From positions 1 to 64,000 of the forward strand of contig JAUHYC010000015.1 of NCBI GenBank assembly GCA_030426685.1: DNA of 64,000 nucleotides, given 5' to 3'. The notes beneath the pieces are model-generated. The model searched no databases and was not told the origin of the DNA. It saw nothing but the letters and a program-made list of their open reading frames with translations. The position numbers were made by a program, and so were the translations under genes. Source of the DNA: Alphaproteobacteria bacterium (GTDB lineage Bacteria > Pseudomonadota > Alphaproteobacteria > Rhodobacterales > Rhodobacteraceae). Every line of letters begins with the position of its first letter. The stretch's first letter is position 1. Shown here one piece after another: positions 26,767 to 36,068 of the stretch.

Positions 26767-28194
26767 GTGAGCGATTCCAACCCGACCCCCAGCCTTTACG
26801 CCGCCAGAGAGCCGATTTTCCCAAGGCGCGTTTCCGGTCCATTCCGGAACCTGAAATGGATCATCATGGCGGTAACGCTCGGCATCTACTATGTGACGCC
26901 GTGGATCAGATGGGACCGGGGGCCTAGTTTGCCGGATCAGGCTGTGTTGCTGGATCTGGCGAACCGGCGCTTTTATTTCTTCTGGGTCGAAATCTGGCCG
27001 CATGAGTTCTATTTTGTCGCCGGTCTGCTCATCATGGCCGGGCTGGGGCTGTTCTTGTTCACCTCGGCGTTGGGGCGGGTCTGGTGTGGTTATGCCTGCC
27101 CGCAGACCGTGTGGACCGATCTTTATATCCTTGTAGAGCGCTGGATCGAGGGCGATCGCAATGCCCGATTGCGCCTGCATCGGCAGAAGAAACTGGATTT
27201 TCGTAAGGTACGTCTGAGGCTGACCAAATGGGTCGCCTGGTTTCTGATCGGTCTGGCGACAGGAGGTGCCTGGGTTTTCTACTTTGCGGATGCTCCGACA
27301 CTGGCGCGGGATCTGGTGACCGGCAACGCCCATCCTGTGGCCTACACCACCATGCTGATCCTGACCGCGACCACGTTCTTCTTCGGTGGTTTCGCGCGGG
27401 AACAGATTTGCATTTATGCCTGCCCCTGGCCCCGCATTCAGGCGGCAATGATGGATGAGGACACTCTGGTCGTTGGTTATCGCGAATGGCGGGGCGAACC
27501 GCGCGGCAAGGGCAAGCGCACCGCCGACAGTGAACTGGGGGACTGCATCGATTGCATGGCCTGTGTCAATGTTTGCCCCGTCGGCATCGACATCCGCGAT
27601 GGTCAGCAGTTGGAGTGTATCACCTGCGCGCTGTGCATCGATGCCTGCGACGACATGATGGCCAAAATCGGCAAACCTCGCGGGCTGATCGACTACATGG
27701 CGCTGAGCGATGAAACGCGCGAACGGGAAGGGCACCCGCCCAAGAATGTGTGGAAACACATCCTGCGCCCGCGCACGATCCTTTATACGGCCCTTTGGTC
27801 TCTGGTCGGTATTGCCCTGTTGTTTGCGCTGTTCATTCGCTCGGATATCGATCTGACGGTCGCACCTGTGCGAAACCCGACCTTTGTGACACTGTCCGAC
27901 GGCACAATCCGCAACACCTATGACGTGCGCCTGCGCAACAAGCATGGCGAAGAGCGGCCATTCAAACTGACGCTGACGGGCGATCCGGCTTTGCAAGTTG
28001 AAATCGAGGGCATCGAGGGCGACACTGTAATCGTTGCCGCAGATACGGCACAATTGACCCGCGTCTATATCACCGCGTCGAAGGACACCGGACCTGCCGC
28101 TGCGGACAGCACTTCTGTTCGTATCTGGGTCGAAGATCTTGAGAGCAGTGAGCGGGCATACAAAGACACCACGTTCAACGGTCGAGGGAACTGA
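26767..28194 (+). CDS. ccoG: cbb3 oxidase maturation protein CcoG (RdxA/RdxB-type ferredoxin)
   Basis: A 475-residue inner-membrane iron-sulfur protein needed for cbb3 oxidase copper delivery (it reduces Cu(II) in studied homologues). About five membrane helices surround GYACPQTVWTDL and the CIYACPWPRIQAAM motif; two [4Fe-4S] modules follow, CIDCMACVNVCPVGIDI and CITCALCIDAC. The C-terminal periplasmic immunoglobulin-like domain (about 370-475) is complete. The start is GTG 26767 with GGAG seven bases ahead; the product opens VSDSNPTPSLYAAREPIFP. First gene of ccoGHIS. Confidence 0.94.
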   Translation: MSDSNPTPSLYAAREPIFPRRVSGPFRNLKWIIMAVTLGIYYVTPWIRWDRGPSLPDQAVLLDLANRRFYFFWVEIWPHEFYFVAGLLIMAGLGLFLFTSALGRVWCGYACPQTVWTDLYILVERWIEGDRNARLRLHRQKKLDFRKVRLRLTKWVAWFLIGLATGGAWVFYFADAPTLARDLVTGNAHPVAYTTMLILTATTFFFGGFAREQICIYACPWPRIQAAMMDEDTLVVGYREWRGEPRGKGKRTADSELGDCIDCMACVNVCPVGIDIRDGQQLECITCALCIDACDDMMAKIGKPRGLIDYMALSDETREREGHPPKNVWKHILRPRTILYTALWSLVGIALLFALFIRSDIDLTVAPVRNPTFVTLSDGTIRNTYDVRLRNKHGEERPFKLTLTGDPALQVEIEGIEGDTVIVAADTAQLTRVYITASKDTGPAAADSTSVRIWVEDLESSERAYKDTTFNGRGN

Positions 28195-28196
28195 GA

Positions 28197-28655
28197 ATGG
28201 CAGAGCGTCAATTCACGGGAAAGCACGCGCTTGCAGTGTTTGTCGCTGCGTTCGGCGTGATCATCGCGGTCAACCTTGTGCTTGCCTACAGCGCGGTGAA
28301 GACCTTTCCGGGGCTTGAGGTCAAGAACTCCTACGTTGCCAGCCAGGAGTTCAACGAGCGCCTTCAGGAACAACAGGCGCTGGGCTGGGAGATACAGGCC
28401 GAACTCACCGGCGGTCTGCTGGTGCTGCACATCACCGATCAGACCGGCGCGCCCGTTGAAGTGGCGGAATTGCAGGCGGTGGTCGGGCGCGCGACCCATG
28501 TAAAAGATGATTTCGCACCCGATTTCACATTCGACGGTATTGCCTATTCGACCCCGGCGGCGCTGGGCAAAGGCAACTGGAACATCCGGCTTGTGGCCAA
28601 AGCCAAAGATGGCACCGCATTTGCACAGCGCCTGCCGCTGTATGTGAAGGGATAG
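28197..28655 (+). CDS. ccoH: cbb3 oxidase assembly protein CcoH (FixH)
   Basis: A 152-residue protein with one N-terminal membrane helix (about 10-32) and a periplasmic beta-rich domain; the sequence around FTGKHALAVFVAAFGVIIAV and SYVASQEFNERLQEQQALGW is typical of FixH/CcoH. It stays with the oxidase and is required for stable assembly. It starts two bases after the ccoG stop and is followed closely by ccoI. Confidence 0.92.
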   Translation: MAERQFTGKHALAVFVAAFGVIIAVNLVLAYSAVKTFPGLEVKNSYVASQEFNERLQEQQALGWEIQAELTGGLLVLHITDQTGAPVEVAELQAVVGRATHVKDDFAPDFTFDGIAYSTPAALGKGNWNIRLVAKAKDGTAFAQRLPLYVKG

Positions 28656-28659
28656 CACA

Positions 28660-30837
28660 ATGACTGCGCAAGCGCCCACCGGCACGGCCGCTTGTCCGGG
28701 CTGTCTTGCAGCCCCGGCTGAGCCTGCGCGGCCCGTTCCACAGGACGTGCAAATTGCGCTTTCTTTGCCGGGCATTCACTGTTCGGCCTGTATCGCCACA
28801 GTTGAGCGTGAACTGAATGCCCACCCCGGAGTTGAAGACGCGCGGGTCAACCTGACTCTGAAGCGCGCAATGATCAAAGCCGCCCCTGAGATTCGGGCTG
28901 CGGATCTGATTCCGGTGCTGGAGCGGGCAGGTTACGAAGCCCATGAACTGGACCCCGGAGCGCTATCGGCCACGCAGACCGACAAGGCGGGGCGCGATCT
29001 GCTGATGCGGCTGGCGGTGGCCGGGTTTGCCTCGATGAACGTGATGCTGCTGTCCGTGTCAGTCTGGTCCGGGGCGACCGATGCGACGCGTGATTTGTTT
29101 CACTGGATTTCTGCGGCAATAGCGCTGCCCGCTATAGCGTTCTCGGCTCAGCCCTTCTTTGTCAACGCCTGGAGCGCTCTGCGCGTTCACCGCCTGAACA
29201 TGGATGTCCCAATCGTACTGGCGATCCTGTTGGCGCTGGTCACCTCGCTTTGGGAAACCACGCTGAGCGGGGAGCACGCCTATTTCGACGCTGCCCTGAC
29301 GCTCACCTTCTTTCTGTTGGCCGGACGCTATCTGGACTACCGCACCCGCGCTGTCGCCCGATCCGCTGCTGAGGAACTGACCGCTTTGGAAGTTCCCCGT
29401 GCCATCCGACTGGTTGATGGCATCGAGGAAGAAGTGAACGTATCGACGCTGAAGGTGGGCGATCTGGTGCTCGTCAGACCCGGCGGGAGGATGCCGGTGG
29501 ATGGCAAGATCGTTTCAGGCCAATCCGAACTGGACCGTTCGCTGCTGACCGGTGAAACGCTGCCCGTATTTGCGCAGGAAGGACTGGCGGTCAGCGCCGG
29601 TGAGGTCAACTTGACCGGACCGTTAACGATCCGCGTGACGGCGGTGGGTGAGGATACCTCGCTGCACCAAATGGCCGATCTGGTCGCCATCGCCGAGTCG
29701 GGCCGGTCGCGCTATACCTCTCTGGCAGACAAGGCCGCAAAGCTTTACGCACCTGGGGTGCATATCCTCTCGGCGCTCAGCTTTCTGGGGTGGTACATCT
29801 ATTCCGGGGATATTCGCACCGCTCTGAACATCGCGGCGGCGGTACTGATCATCACCTGCCCCTGTGCGCTTGGCCTCGCGGTGCCTGCGGTTACCACTGC
29901 GGCCTCGGGGCGTTTGTTCCGCAGCGGTATGCTGATCAAACACGCTACGGCTCTGGAGCGTCTGGCCGAGGTCGACACAGTCGTTTTCGATAAGACCGGC
30001 ACCCTCACTTCGGGCGCACCGGCGTTGACCAATCTGGGCGATCATTCGCGAGCTGACCTCGAAGTGGCTTTGGCGCTGGCCGAGGCTTCGTCGCATCCCC
30101 TGTCGCTCGCGCTTGCCCGCGCGGCGCGTGAGGCGGGGATCAAGCCAGCCACACTGCGCGCGGTAGCCGAGGTGCCGGGTTTTGGCACTGAAGGGTTTTA
30201 TCGAGATCAACGCGTTCGATTGGGGCGCGCGGCCTGGGTTGGCGGTGAGGATGGTGAGCAGACCGCCGCATGGCTGGTCGTCGGATCACAACCGCCAATG
30301 CGGTTCACATTTGTGGACAGCCTTCGTGCCGGTGCGGCTGAGGCTGTAGCAACTTTCCGAGCGACGGGGAAAGAGGTCATCCTGATTTCGGGTGATACCG
30401 AAGGTGCGGTTCGGGCGCTGGCGGACGAGTTAGGCATTGAAAACTGGTTCGCTCAGGCCTTGCCGCAGGAAAAGGCGGCGAAGGTTCAAGAGTTGAATGC
30501 GCAAGGTCGTCGCGTATTGATGGTCGGGGACGGGCTGAATGATACCGCAGCGCTGGCTGCAGCGCATGTTTCCATCTCTCCGGCGTCGGCGCTTGATGCG
30601 GCGCGGGTGGCGTCGGATATCGTGCTGTTGGGCAATGATCTGTCACCTATCGCTGACGCCTGCGATACGGCGATCAAGGCGACCAAGAGGATTCGCGAGA
30701 ATTTCCGCATTGCCACGGTTTACAATGTGATTGCGGTGCCTTTGGCCGTGGCGGGCCTTGCGACGCCCCTGATTGCTGCGCTCGCCATGTCGACCTCGTC
30801 AATCACCGTCTCTCTGAACGCATTGCGGTTGAGGTAA
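28660..30837 (+). CDS. ccoI: P-type copper ATPase CcoI (FixI), cbb3 assembly
   Basis: A 725-residue heavy-metal P1B ATPase that exports copper for CuB insertion. A cysteine pair CPGC near residue 12 and a metal-binding domain with CSAC (about 41-44) precede the membrane region; the metal site CPCALGLAVP, phosphorylation motif DKTGTLT and hinge GDGLNDTAALAAAH are intact, as is TGE (LLTGETLPVF). The extra N-terminal cysteine motif is normal for FixI. It starts four bases after ccoH and leads into ccoS. Confidence 0.95.
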   Translation: MTAQAPTGTAACPGCLAAPAEPARPVPQDVQIALSLPGIHCSACIATVERELNAHPGVEDARVNLTLKRAMIKAAPEIRAADLIPVLERAGYEAHELDPGALSATQTDKAGRDLLMRLAVAGFASMNVMLLSVSVWSGATDATRDLFHWISAAIALPAIAFSAQPFFVNAWSALRVHRLNMDVPIVLAILLALVTSLWETTLSGEHAYFDAALTLTFFLLAGRYLDYRTRAVARSAAEELTALEVPRAIRLVDGIEEEVNVSTLKVGDLVLVRPGGRMPVDGKIVSGQSELDRSLLTGETLPVFAQEGLAVSAGEVNLTGPLTIRVTAVGEDTSLHQMADLVAIAESGRSRYTSLADKAAKLYAPGVHILSALSFLGWYIYSGDIRTALNIAAAVLIITCPCALGLAVPAVTTAASGRLFRSGMLIKHATALERLAEVDTVVFDKTGTLTSGAPALTNLGDHSRADLEVALALAEASSHPLSLALARAAREAGIKPATLRAVAEVPGFGTEGFYRDQRVRLGRAAWVGGEDGEQTAAWLVVGSQPPMRFTFVDSLRAGAAEAVATFRATGKEVILISGDTEGAVRALADELGIENWFAQALPQEKAAKVQELNAQGRRVLMVGDGLNDTAALAAAHVSISPASALDAARVASDIVLLGNDLSPIADACDTAIKATKRIRENFRIATVYNVIAVPLAVAGLATPLIAALAMSTSSITVSLNALRLR

Positions 30838-30841
30838 TCTG

Positions 30842-31000
30842 ATGGAAGTTCTGGCCTATCTCATTCCGATTTCATTGCTTTTGGGCGGCGTCGGGCTGGT
30901 TGCATTCATCTACACCGTCCGGTCCAACCAATATGACGACCCCGAGGGCGATGCCCGGCGCATCCTGAGCGATGAATGGGACGATAAGCCCAAGCCGTAA
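30842..31000 (+). CDS. ccoS: cbb3 oxidase assembly protein CcoS
   Basis: A 52-residue protein that begins four bases after the ccoI stop. One membrane helix (about residues 3-25, with LIPISLLLGGVGLVAFIYTV) is followed by the family signature SNQYDDPEGDARRIL and an acidic, lysine-proline end. CcoS is required for cofactor insertion in cbb3 oxidase. It completes ccoGHIS. Confidence 0.93.
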   Translation: MEVLAYLIPISLLLGGVGLVAFIYTVRSNQYDDPEGDARRILSDEWDDKPKP

Positions 31001-31019
31001 AACGCGGTGCCAAGCGCTC

Positions 31020-31047
31020 TTGAAATTGCCGCAATGCCCGGTTATGT
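31020..31047 (+). promoter_or_regulatory. Promoter candidate for secE-nusG
   Basis: TTGAAA (31020-31025) and TTATGT (31042-31047) are 16 bases apart; transcription would start near 31054, 28 bases before secE. Match is moderate. Confidence 0.4.
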
Positions 31048-31081
31048 CCGGCCCATCCGCTAGCAGAGAGAACAAAGCCAA

Positions 31082-31279
31082 ATGGCAACTATGAATCCGA
31101 TCCAGTTCATTCAGCAGGTCCGTGCCGAGGTTGCAAAGGTCGTCTGGCCGACGCGTCGCGAAGTTCTGCTGACCACGGTCATGGTGTTCATCATGGCGGC
31201 CCTGACGGCCGTGTTCTTCGCTTTGGTCGATCTGGGTATTCGGGGCGGTCTGCAGCTGATCCTTGGCGCCTTTAGCTAA
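31082..31279 (+). CDS. secE: Preprotein translocase subunit SecE
   Basis: A 65-residue single-helix protein of the SecYEG channel. The opening NPIQFIQQVRAEVAKVVWPT and RREVLLTTVMVFIMAALTAV are diagnostic for the short alphaproteobacterial SecE. It opens the conserved secE-nusG block; no tRNA-Trp precedes it here. A gap of 190 bases leads to nusG. Confidence 0.95.
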   Translation: MATMNPIQFIQQVRAEVAKVVWPTRREVLLTTVMVFIMAALTAVFFALVDLGIRGGLQLILGAFS

Positions 31280-31469
31280 GCCTGTTTGGGCGGGCACAGA
31301 CGCCACTGACCCCTTGCACCCCGCGCGATGTCAGAGTAGGTGACGCGGGACTATTCGGAATGGGCGTGCGGCGATTCGGACCGCGCGCCGCTTTTTATTC
31401 CGGGTGACGTGACAGAATTTCAACGACGGGCGCAGTCGCGGCCCAAAGGTAAACAAGGACGACAGGTTC

Positions 31470-32003
31470 ATGGCGAAACGGTGGTACTCGGTCAGCGTTC
31501 TTTCGAATTTCGAAAAGAAGATCGCAGAGCAGATCCGCACGTCGGTGGCCGAACAGGGCCTTGAGGACGATATCGATGAGGTTCTGGTGCCCACCGAAGA
31601 GGTGATCGAAGTGCGCCGGGGCAAGAAGGTCACGACCGAACGTCGTTTCATGCCCGGTTACGTTCTGGTGCATATGGAAATGTCCGATCAGGGCTATCAC
31701 CTTGTGAACTCGATCAACCGCGTCACCGGTTTCCTGGGCCCGCAAGGCCGCCCGATGCCGATGCGCGACGCCGAGGTGAACCAGATCCTGAACCGCGTTC
31801 AGGAAGGTGAAGAAGCGCCCAAGCTGATGATCACTTTCGAAGTGGGCGAGAAGGTCAAGGTCAACGACGGCCCGTTCGAGGATTTCGACGGTATGGTCGA
31901 AGGTGTGGACGACGAGAACCAGAAGCTGAAGGTTTCGGTCTCGATCTTTGGCCGCGAAACCCCGGTCGAGCTGGACTTTACGCAGGTTACGAAGCAGAGC
32001 TGA
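31470..32003 (+). CDS. nusG: Transcription termination/antitermination factor NusG
   Basis: A 177-residue elongation factor binding RNA polymerase and, through its KOW domain, Rho or ribosomal protein S10. The NGN domain begins [20 protein letters not shown]; the KOW domain has [20 protein letters not shown] and the usual C-terminal [11 protein letters not shown] good ribosome site (AAGGACGACAGGTTC) precedes ATG 31470. Instead of running into rplK, it ends directly against the stop of an opposing cyclase gene, with no base between the two stop codons. Confidence 0.96.
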   Translation: MAKRWYSVSVLSNFEKKIAEQIRTSVAEQGLEDDIDEVLVPTEEVIEVRRGKKVTTERRFMPGYVLVHMEMSDQGYHLVNSINRVTGFLGPQGRPMPMRDAEVNQILNRVQEGEEAPKLMITFEVGEKVKVNDGPFEDFDGMVEGVDDENQKLKVSVSIFGRETPVELDFTQVTKQS

Positions 32004-33188
32004 TCAGGCAGGGCCCGGTCGGGTTCGCCAGACGGTCTGGTTTTCCTCGTACCCTTTCAGGGGAACAACTCCGATTTGTTCGCAGGATCCCGGCAGCAGA
32101 GCCGCAGCGGTTTCCGACAGGACATCGTCATGGTCTAGCTCAGTTGCAGCTGTCAGCAAGCGCGCAGCCAGGTTCACGTCGGGGCCAATCGCGGTGAAAT
32201 CCAGCCGGTCTCCGCCGCCGATATTCCCATAATGGAATCGGCCGTGGTGGATCGCTGTGCGTACTCCCAATTTGTGATCGAATTCCGCTTCTGACAACAG
32301 GTGTCGGCCATCAGTGACCGCAGCCATGGCGGCCATGACCTGGGCCGCGGGCAGCAGATCATCACCGGTCGGGAAAATGGCAAAAAACCCATCACCCATG
32401 AATTTCAAGATCTCGCCGCCATGATTCATCACCGGCGGAACCAGGCAGTCGAACGTGTCGTTCAGCAACCGGACAAGCGCGTCACCGAACACGGAGTTCG
32501 ATAGCTGCGTAAAGTTCTTCAGATCCGCGAACAGGATGACCGCCTCGATTTCGTTACCGTCTCCGCGATGAACCTGCCCCTCCAAAATCTGAACCCCGCT
32601 GTTGCGTCCGACATAGGTCGACAGAAGATTGGCAGCGTCCAGTCGCAGCATGTAGGCCTCGGTCAACCGCGCCAGCGGCCCGCGCACCTTCTCGAGTATC
32701 GCCAGATCGCTGTCCGAGAATCCGCCGGGCGCAGCGCAGGACCAGGTGCAGACATGGGCATCACCATTGATATAGATCAGCGGTTGGGCCAGGTAATCCG
32801 TGAACCCCTGTTCACGCAGTTCGCCCACGATGATGTAGTCATCCGGGCAATCGGGGTCTTCCAGATGGCGGCGGATGGTCTGCTTGGTTTCGATGACGCG
32901 GGGCAACGGGTTGTCTGTATAGATCTCGGTTGAAAACAACTGCATTGGCGCATCCACCCGGTCTACCCCTTCGCCGGATTTCCAGATGAATCGGCGACCG
33001 GTAAGGTTGGGGTGCAGCGTCCAGATAAACAAACCGAACCGGTCGACGGCGACGCCCGCGTCCAATAGGCGCGAGCAAATGCCCTCGATAATATCTACGG
33101 CGTTGGCGGCGGGACGCGCGCCATTGACCATCCAGTCGATCAGGGCGTCGATCTTCTTCTGCTGTTCGGGGTTCAACGATAATGGCAT
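32004..33188 (-). CDS. Class III adenylate/guanylate cyclase
   Basis: A 394-residue soluble enzyme. The N-terminal region (1-190) resembles the sensory domain found before many rhizobial and roseobacter cyclases; the C-terminal catalytic domain has both metal-binding aspartates, Asp222 in LFADLKNFT and Asp266 in LKFMGDGFFAIFP, and the transition-state region GPDVNLAARL. Lys262 supports ATP as substrate, though this is inference. No membrane helix is seen. It lies on the opposite strand between nusG and rplK, normally adjacent genes, so it is an insertion into a conserved block. It is divergent from rplK. Confidence 0.85.
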   Translation of the reverse strand: MPLSLNPEQQKKIDALIDWMVNGARPAANAVDIIEGICSRLLDAGVAVDRFGLFIWTLHPNLTGRRFIWKSGEGVDRVDAPMQLFSTEIYTDNPLPRVIETKQTIRRHLEDPDCPDDYIIVGELREQGFTDYLAQPLIYINGDAHVCTWSCAAPGGFSDSDLAILEKVRGPLARLTEAYMLRLDAANLLSTYVGRNSGVQILEGQVHRGDGNEIEAVILFADLKNFTQLSNSVFGDALVRLLNDTFDCLVPPVMNHGGEILKFMGDGFFAIFPTGDDLLPAAQVMAAMAAVTDGRHLLSEAEFDHKLGVRTAIHHGRFHYGNIGGGDRLDFTAIGPDVNLAARLLTAATELDHDDVLSETAAALLPGSCEQIGVVPLKGYEENQTVWRTRPGPA

Positions 33189-33312
33189 GGCAACAGTCCC
33201 ATGAAGTTGCGCGCAGCCAATGGTCCGCTACGCTGATACGGGGATTCTGACGGCCTTGACGTTTGACTACAAGTTTTAGCGGTGAAACGCCGTTTGTCGC
33301 TGCAGAAAGCAC

Positions 33313-33341
33313 TTGCCAAGGCGTGTTCAGGAGAGTAAGGC
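33313..33341 (+). promoter_or_regulatory. Promoter candidate for rplKA
   Basis: TTGCCA (33313-33318), a 17-base spacer and TAAGGC (33336-33341). A start near 33348 would give a leader of about 115 bases. Separate promotion is expected because the cyclase gene blocks read-through from nusG. Confidence 0.45.
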
Positions 33342-33420
33342 CCAGCTCTGTCGTCATGGACGGCATCCCTGTGGGAGGCGAGGCGCGCGCGCGTGCCGGA
33401 TCGGACCACATCACATATAT

Positions 33421-33444
33421 CTCTCAGGTCGCGACCTGAAAGAG
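33421..33444 (+). promoter_or_regulatory. Inverted repeat in the rplK leader
   Basis: CAGGTCGCGACCTG (33425-33438) is a perfect 14-base palindrome, extended by CTCT/AGAG arms. It ends 18 bases before the rplK start codon and could be the leader structure bound by L1 for feedback control, as in other L11 operons; sequence alone does not prove this. Confidence 0.4.
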
Positions 33445-33462
33445 TTGAGAAAGGAAAACCAA

Positions 33463-33912
33463 ATGGCCAAGAAGCTTGCTGGTACAATGAAGCTGCAGGT
33501 TCCTGCAGGTCAGGCGAACCCGTCGCCGCCAGTTGGTCCGGCGCTGGGTCAGCGCGGCATCAACATCATGGAATTCTGCAAGGCGTTCAACGCCAAGACC
33601 GCAGACATGGAGCAGGGCGCTCCTTGCCCGACCGTGATCACCTACTATCAGGACAAGTCCTTCACCATGGACATCAAGACGCCACCCGCGTCTTACTACC
33701 TGAAAAAAGCGGCTGGTCTGAAGCCGGTTGGCAAGCGTAACCGTCCCCGTGGCGCGGAAAACCCCGGTCGTGAGACTGTGGCCACCGTGACCTCGAAGCA
33801 GGTTCGCGAAATCGCCGAAGCCAAAATGAAAGATCTGAACGCCAACGACGTCGAAGGCGCAATGCAGATCATCCTGGGCTCGGCCCGCTCTATGGGCATC
33901 GAGGTGAAGTAA
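33463..33912 (+). CDS. rplK: 50S ribosomal protein L11
   Basis: A 149-residue protein of the GTPase-associated centre of the large subunit. It begins [20 protein letters not shown] and has the conserved [20 protein letters not shown] proline-rich linker and the RNA-binding C-terminal half ([20 protein letters not shown]). GAAAGGAAAACC precedes ATG 33463; the frame extends further upstream through leader sequence without homology. rplA starts one base after the stop. Confidence 0.97.
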   Translation: MAKKLAGTMKLQVPAGQANPSPPVGPALGQRGINIMEFCKAFNAKTADMEQGAPCPTVITYYQDKSFTMDIKTPPASYYLKKAAGLKPVGKRNRPRGAENPGRETVATVTSKQVREIAEAKMKDLNANDVEGAMQIILGSARSMGIEVK

Positions 33913-33913
33913 G

Positions 33914-34612
33914 ATGGCAAAACTCGGTAAACGTACCCGCGCTGCGCGCGAAGCTGTCGCCGGCAAGGAAAACCTGTCGGTAGACGAAGCAGTTGCCCTG
34001 GTCAAAGCCAACGCAACTTCGAAATTCGACGAGACCATCGAGATCGCTCTGAACCTGGGCGTTGACACCCGTCACGCAGACCAGATGGTTCGTGGCGTTG
34101 TCGGCCTGCCGAACGGCACCGGCAAAGCGATGCGCGTTGCTGTGTTCGCTCGTGGCCCGAAAGCTGACGAAGCAAAAGAAGCTGGCGCAGATATCGTTGG
34201 CGCAGAAGATCTGATGGAAACCATCCAGGGCGGCACCATCGAATTCGACCGCTGCATTGCCACCCCTGACATGATGCCGATCGTCGGTCGTCTGGGTAAG
34301 GTTCTGGGCCCCCGCAACCTGATGCCGAACCCCAAGGTCGGCACCGTGACCATGGACGTGAAAGCGGCCGTGGAAGCAGCCAAGGGCGGCGAAGTTCAGT
34401 TCAAGGCGGAAAAAGGCGGCGTAGTACACGCCGGTGTTGGCAAAGCGTCGTTCGACGAAGCCAAGCTGGCCGAAAACGTTCGCGCTTTTGTCTCTGCTGT
34501 GGCCAAGGCTAAGCCGTCGGGCGCTAAAGGCACCTACATGAAGAAAATTGCGCTGAGCTCGACCATGGGCCCGGGCGTGACTCTGGACGTTGCGGAAGCA
34601 TCGGGCGAGTAA
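33914..34612 (+). CDS. rplA: 50S ribosomal protein L1
   Basis: A 232-residue protein of the L1 stalk, also the usual translational repressor of its own operon. Family segments are clear: [40 protein letters not shown] and [14 protein letters not shown]. It follows rplK by one base and is followed by a terminator, so rplKA is a two-gene transcript. Confidence 0.97.
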   Translation: MAKLGKRTRAAREAVAGKENLSVDEAVALVKANATSKFDETIEIALNLGVDTRHADQMVRGVVGLPNGTGKAMRVAVFARGPKADEAKEAGADIVGAEDLMETIQGGTIEFDRCIATPDMMPIVGRLGKVLGPRNLMPNPKVGTVTMDVKAAVEAAKGGEVQFKAEKGGVVHAGVGKASFDEAKLAENVRAFVSAVAKAKPSGAKGTYMKKIALSSTMGPGVTLDVAEASGE

Positions 34613-34636
34613 AGCTCGCTGACATGCTGGCAATTC

Positions 34637-34673
34637 GAACCCGGGCAGCACCAGCTGCTCGGGTTCTTCTTTT
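34637..34673 (+). terminator. Terminator after rplA
   Basis: GAACCCGGGCAGC, loop ACCA, GCTGCTCGGGTTC, then TTCTTTT: a 13-bp stem with one mismatch, 24 bases past the stop codon. Confidence 0.9.
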
Positions 34674-34705
34674 GGTACGCGTATATTCGGCGTGCTGTAT
34701 TTGCG

Positions 34706-35677
34706 TTAAATCAACGTATCAGTCAAAGCCAGCTTTAGGCGCAAGTGCAAGCGGTTGGCCCTATGTTTATCGTAGTCGCTATAGTCGCGGTCCTGCTGGC
34801 ACAGCAGCAGCCAATCCCGCAGCAGCCGCCCGCGCAAACAAAAGTCCAGAATGTCCATGTTGACCGGATGGCGGTAGAGCCGGAAGAACATCTCTTTGTT
34901 GCGGCGCAGGATGCCGCTGCGGTCAATGTCTTCGGCATTACCGGGGCGAAATACATCGGCCTTCAGAAAATCGACGATATCATAGACAGCAAGCTTGTCG
35001 CACGCTTCGGTAAAATCCAGACCAATTGCGGTACCCTGACCCAGGATCAGGTTCAGCCCGTGGAAATCCCCATGAGAAAAGACGCGCGTGTCTTCGAGCC
35101 CGCGCAAGTGCACAGCATCGGAGCGCATGATGTTCATCATGTGCTGGTATTCGTGACGGGCATGCGAATTGATTGTGTGGGACGAATTGCGGATGCGCTC
35201 CATCATCCATTGAGGCCAGAACTGAAAAGTCTGAGCTGCTTGCACACTGTGCAAATCATGCAGCCAGGAACCCGCACGGCGATAGACTTGTGCCACCCTG
35301 TTGTCATCGTTTTCGTGATAGATAACATCCAGCGCCGTAGGCCGATCGACAAATTCGGTCACAAAAAACAGGCCCGAGGGGGAGACATAGACTGGCTGCA
35401 CCACCTGTGATGTGGGGGTTTGTGCAAAATGCGCGCTCAGGTCAGTCAGGACGCGGAATTCATGCTGCAGACGACCGGTCTCGGGTGAGTCTAGGTCGAT
35501 CTTGAGAGCGTAATCCTTGCTGTTGGTCCTGATCCGCAGCAGAAGCCGTTTGCCGGGGAAATCATGCGAGCGCTTGACGCCCTCGACCGACGTAACCGGT
35601 TCCGACAGGAAAGCACGGGCGCATTCATTGCTGAATTGCGTGGCGCGCTGCGTTTCGTCAGGTGTGAGGGTCAACAT
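34706..35677 (-). CDS. APH/ChoK-fold phosphotransferase family protein
   Basis: A 323-residue kinase-like protein. The Brenner motif SHGDFHGLNLIL (catalytic Asp204, Asn209) and the metal motif IGLDFTEA (Asp221) are intact; the N-terminal lobe offers a lysine in YALKIDLDS, a plausible ATP contact. The family phosphorylates small hydroxylated molecules (aminoglycosides, choline, homoserine, sugars); the substrate here is unknown, and nothing points to drug resistance. It lies on the opposite strand between rplA and rplJ, a second interruption of the ribosomal block, divergent from rplJ. Confidence 0.8.
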   Translation of the reverse strand: MLTLTPDETQRATQFSNECARAFLSEPVTSVEGVKRSHDFPGKRLLLRIRTNSKDYALKIDLDSPETGRLQHEFRVLTDLSAHFAQTPTSQVVQPVYVSPSGLFFVTEFVDRPTALDVIYHENDDNRVAQVYRRAGSWLHDLHSVQAAQTFQFWPQWMMERIRNSSHTINSHARHEYQHMMNIMRSDAVHLRGLEDTRVFSHGDFHGLNLILGQGTAIGLDFTEACDKLAVYDIVDFLKADVFRPGNAEDIDRSGILRRNKEMFFRLYRHPVNMDILDFCLRGRLLRDWLLLCQQDRDYSDYDKHRANRLHLRLKLALTDTLI

Positions 35678-35801
35678 ACCGGGGAGGGGCCGCAGCGTTG
35701 TTCGTCAAACAATGGTGCGACCCGACACCAGGCGCGCAGGTATGTCAATCCCGCGCCACGAGGGATTAGGTCCGAAGTCTTTGAATGGCGCAATTTACCC
35801 C

Positions 35802-35830
35802 TTGGAAACTCCGTCCGTCTGCCCTAAGTA
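35802..35830 (+). promoter_or_regulatory. Promoter candidate for rplJL-rpoBC
   Basis: TTGGAA (35802-35807), a spacer of exactly 17 bases and TAAGTA (35825-35830). Transcription from about 35837 would give a 232-base leader before rplJ. Confidence 0.55.
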
Positions 35831-35849
35831 GAGCTACGGAATAAAGCGT

Positions 35850-36066
35850 GCGATTCGTCGTGCGCTTTATTTTGTTTCGTCCAAGACGGTGGGTGACCTT
35901 ACGAAAGGTCTTAATTCCCTGCCTGAGACGGGTAAGACCAAAGAATTCTGGGGGTCCAACCCTCGGGCGCATTTTGGCCAATCCCGTAACAACGGACCTG
36001 AACGCCGGAGGCTTGCCTTCGGCAAATATGAGCCGGGGTGAGTGATCGCCCCAAACTTGGAGAGAA
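35850..36066 (+). promoter_or_regulatory. Ribosomal protein L10 leader
   Basis: The long untranslated leader of rplJ contains GACGGTGGGTGACC, then TTAATTCCCTGCCTGAGACG and GGTAAGACCAAAGAATTC, a pattern of small helices with AA-rich bulges typical of the L10(L12)4-binding autoregulatory leader in alphaproteobacteria. A second hairpin (GCCGGAGGCTTGCCTTCGGC, near 36005-36024) sits shortly before the ribosome site. The assignment rests on position and recalled consensus. Confidence 0.6.
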
Positions 36067-36068
36067 CT

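Noticed and set aside
34706-35677. Aminoglycoside resistance enzyme
   Set aside because: The kinase motifs define only the APH/ChoK fold; nothing specific to a resistance enzyme is visible.
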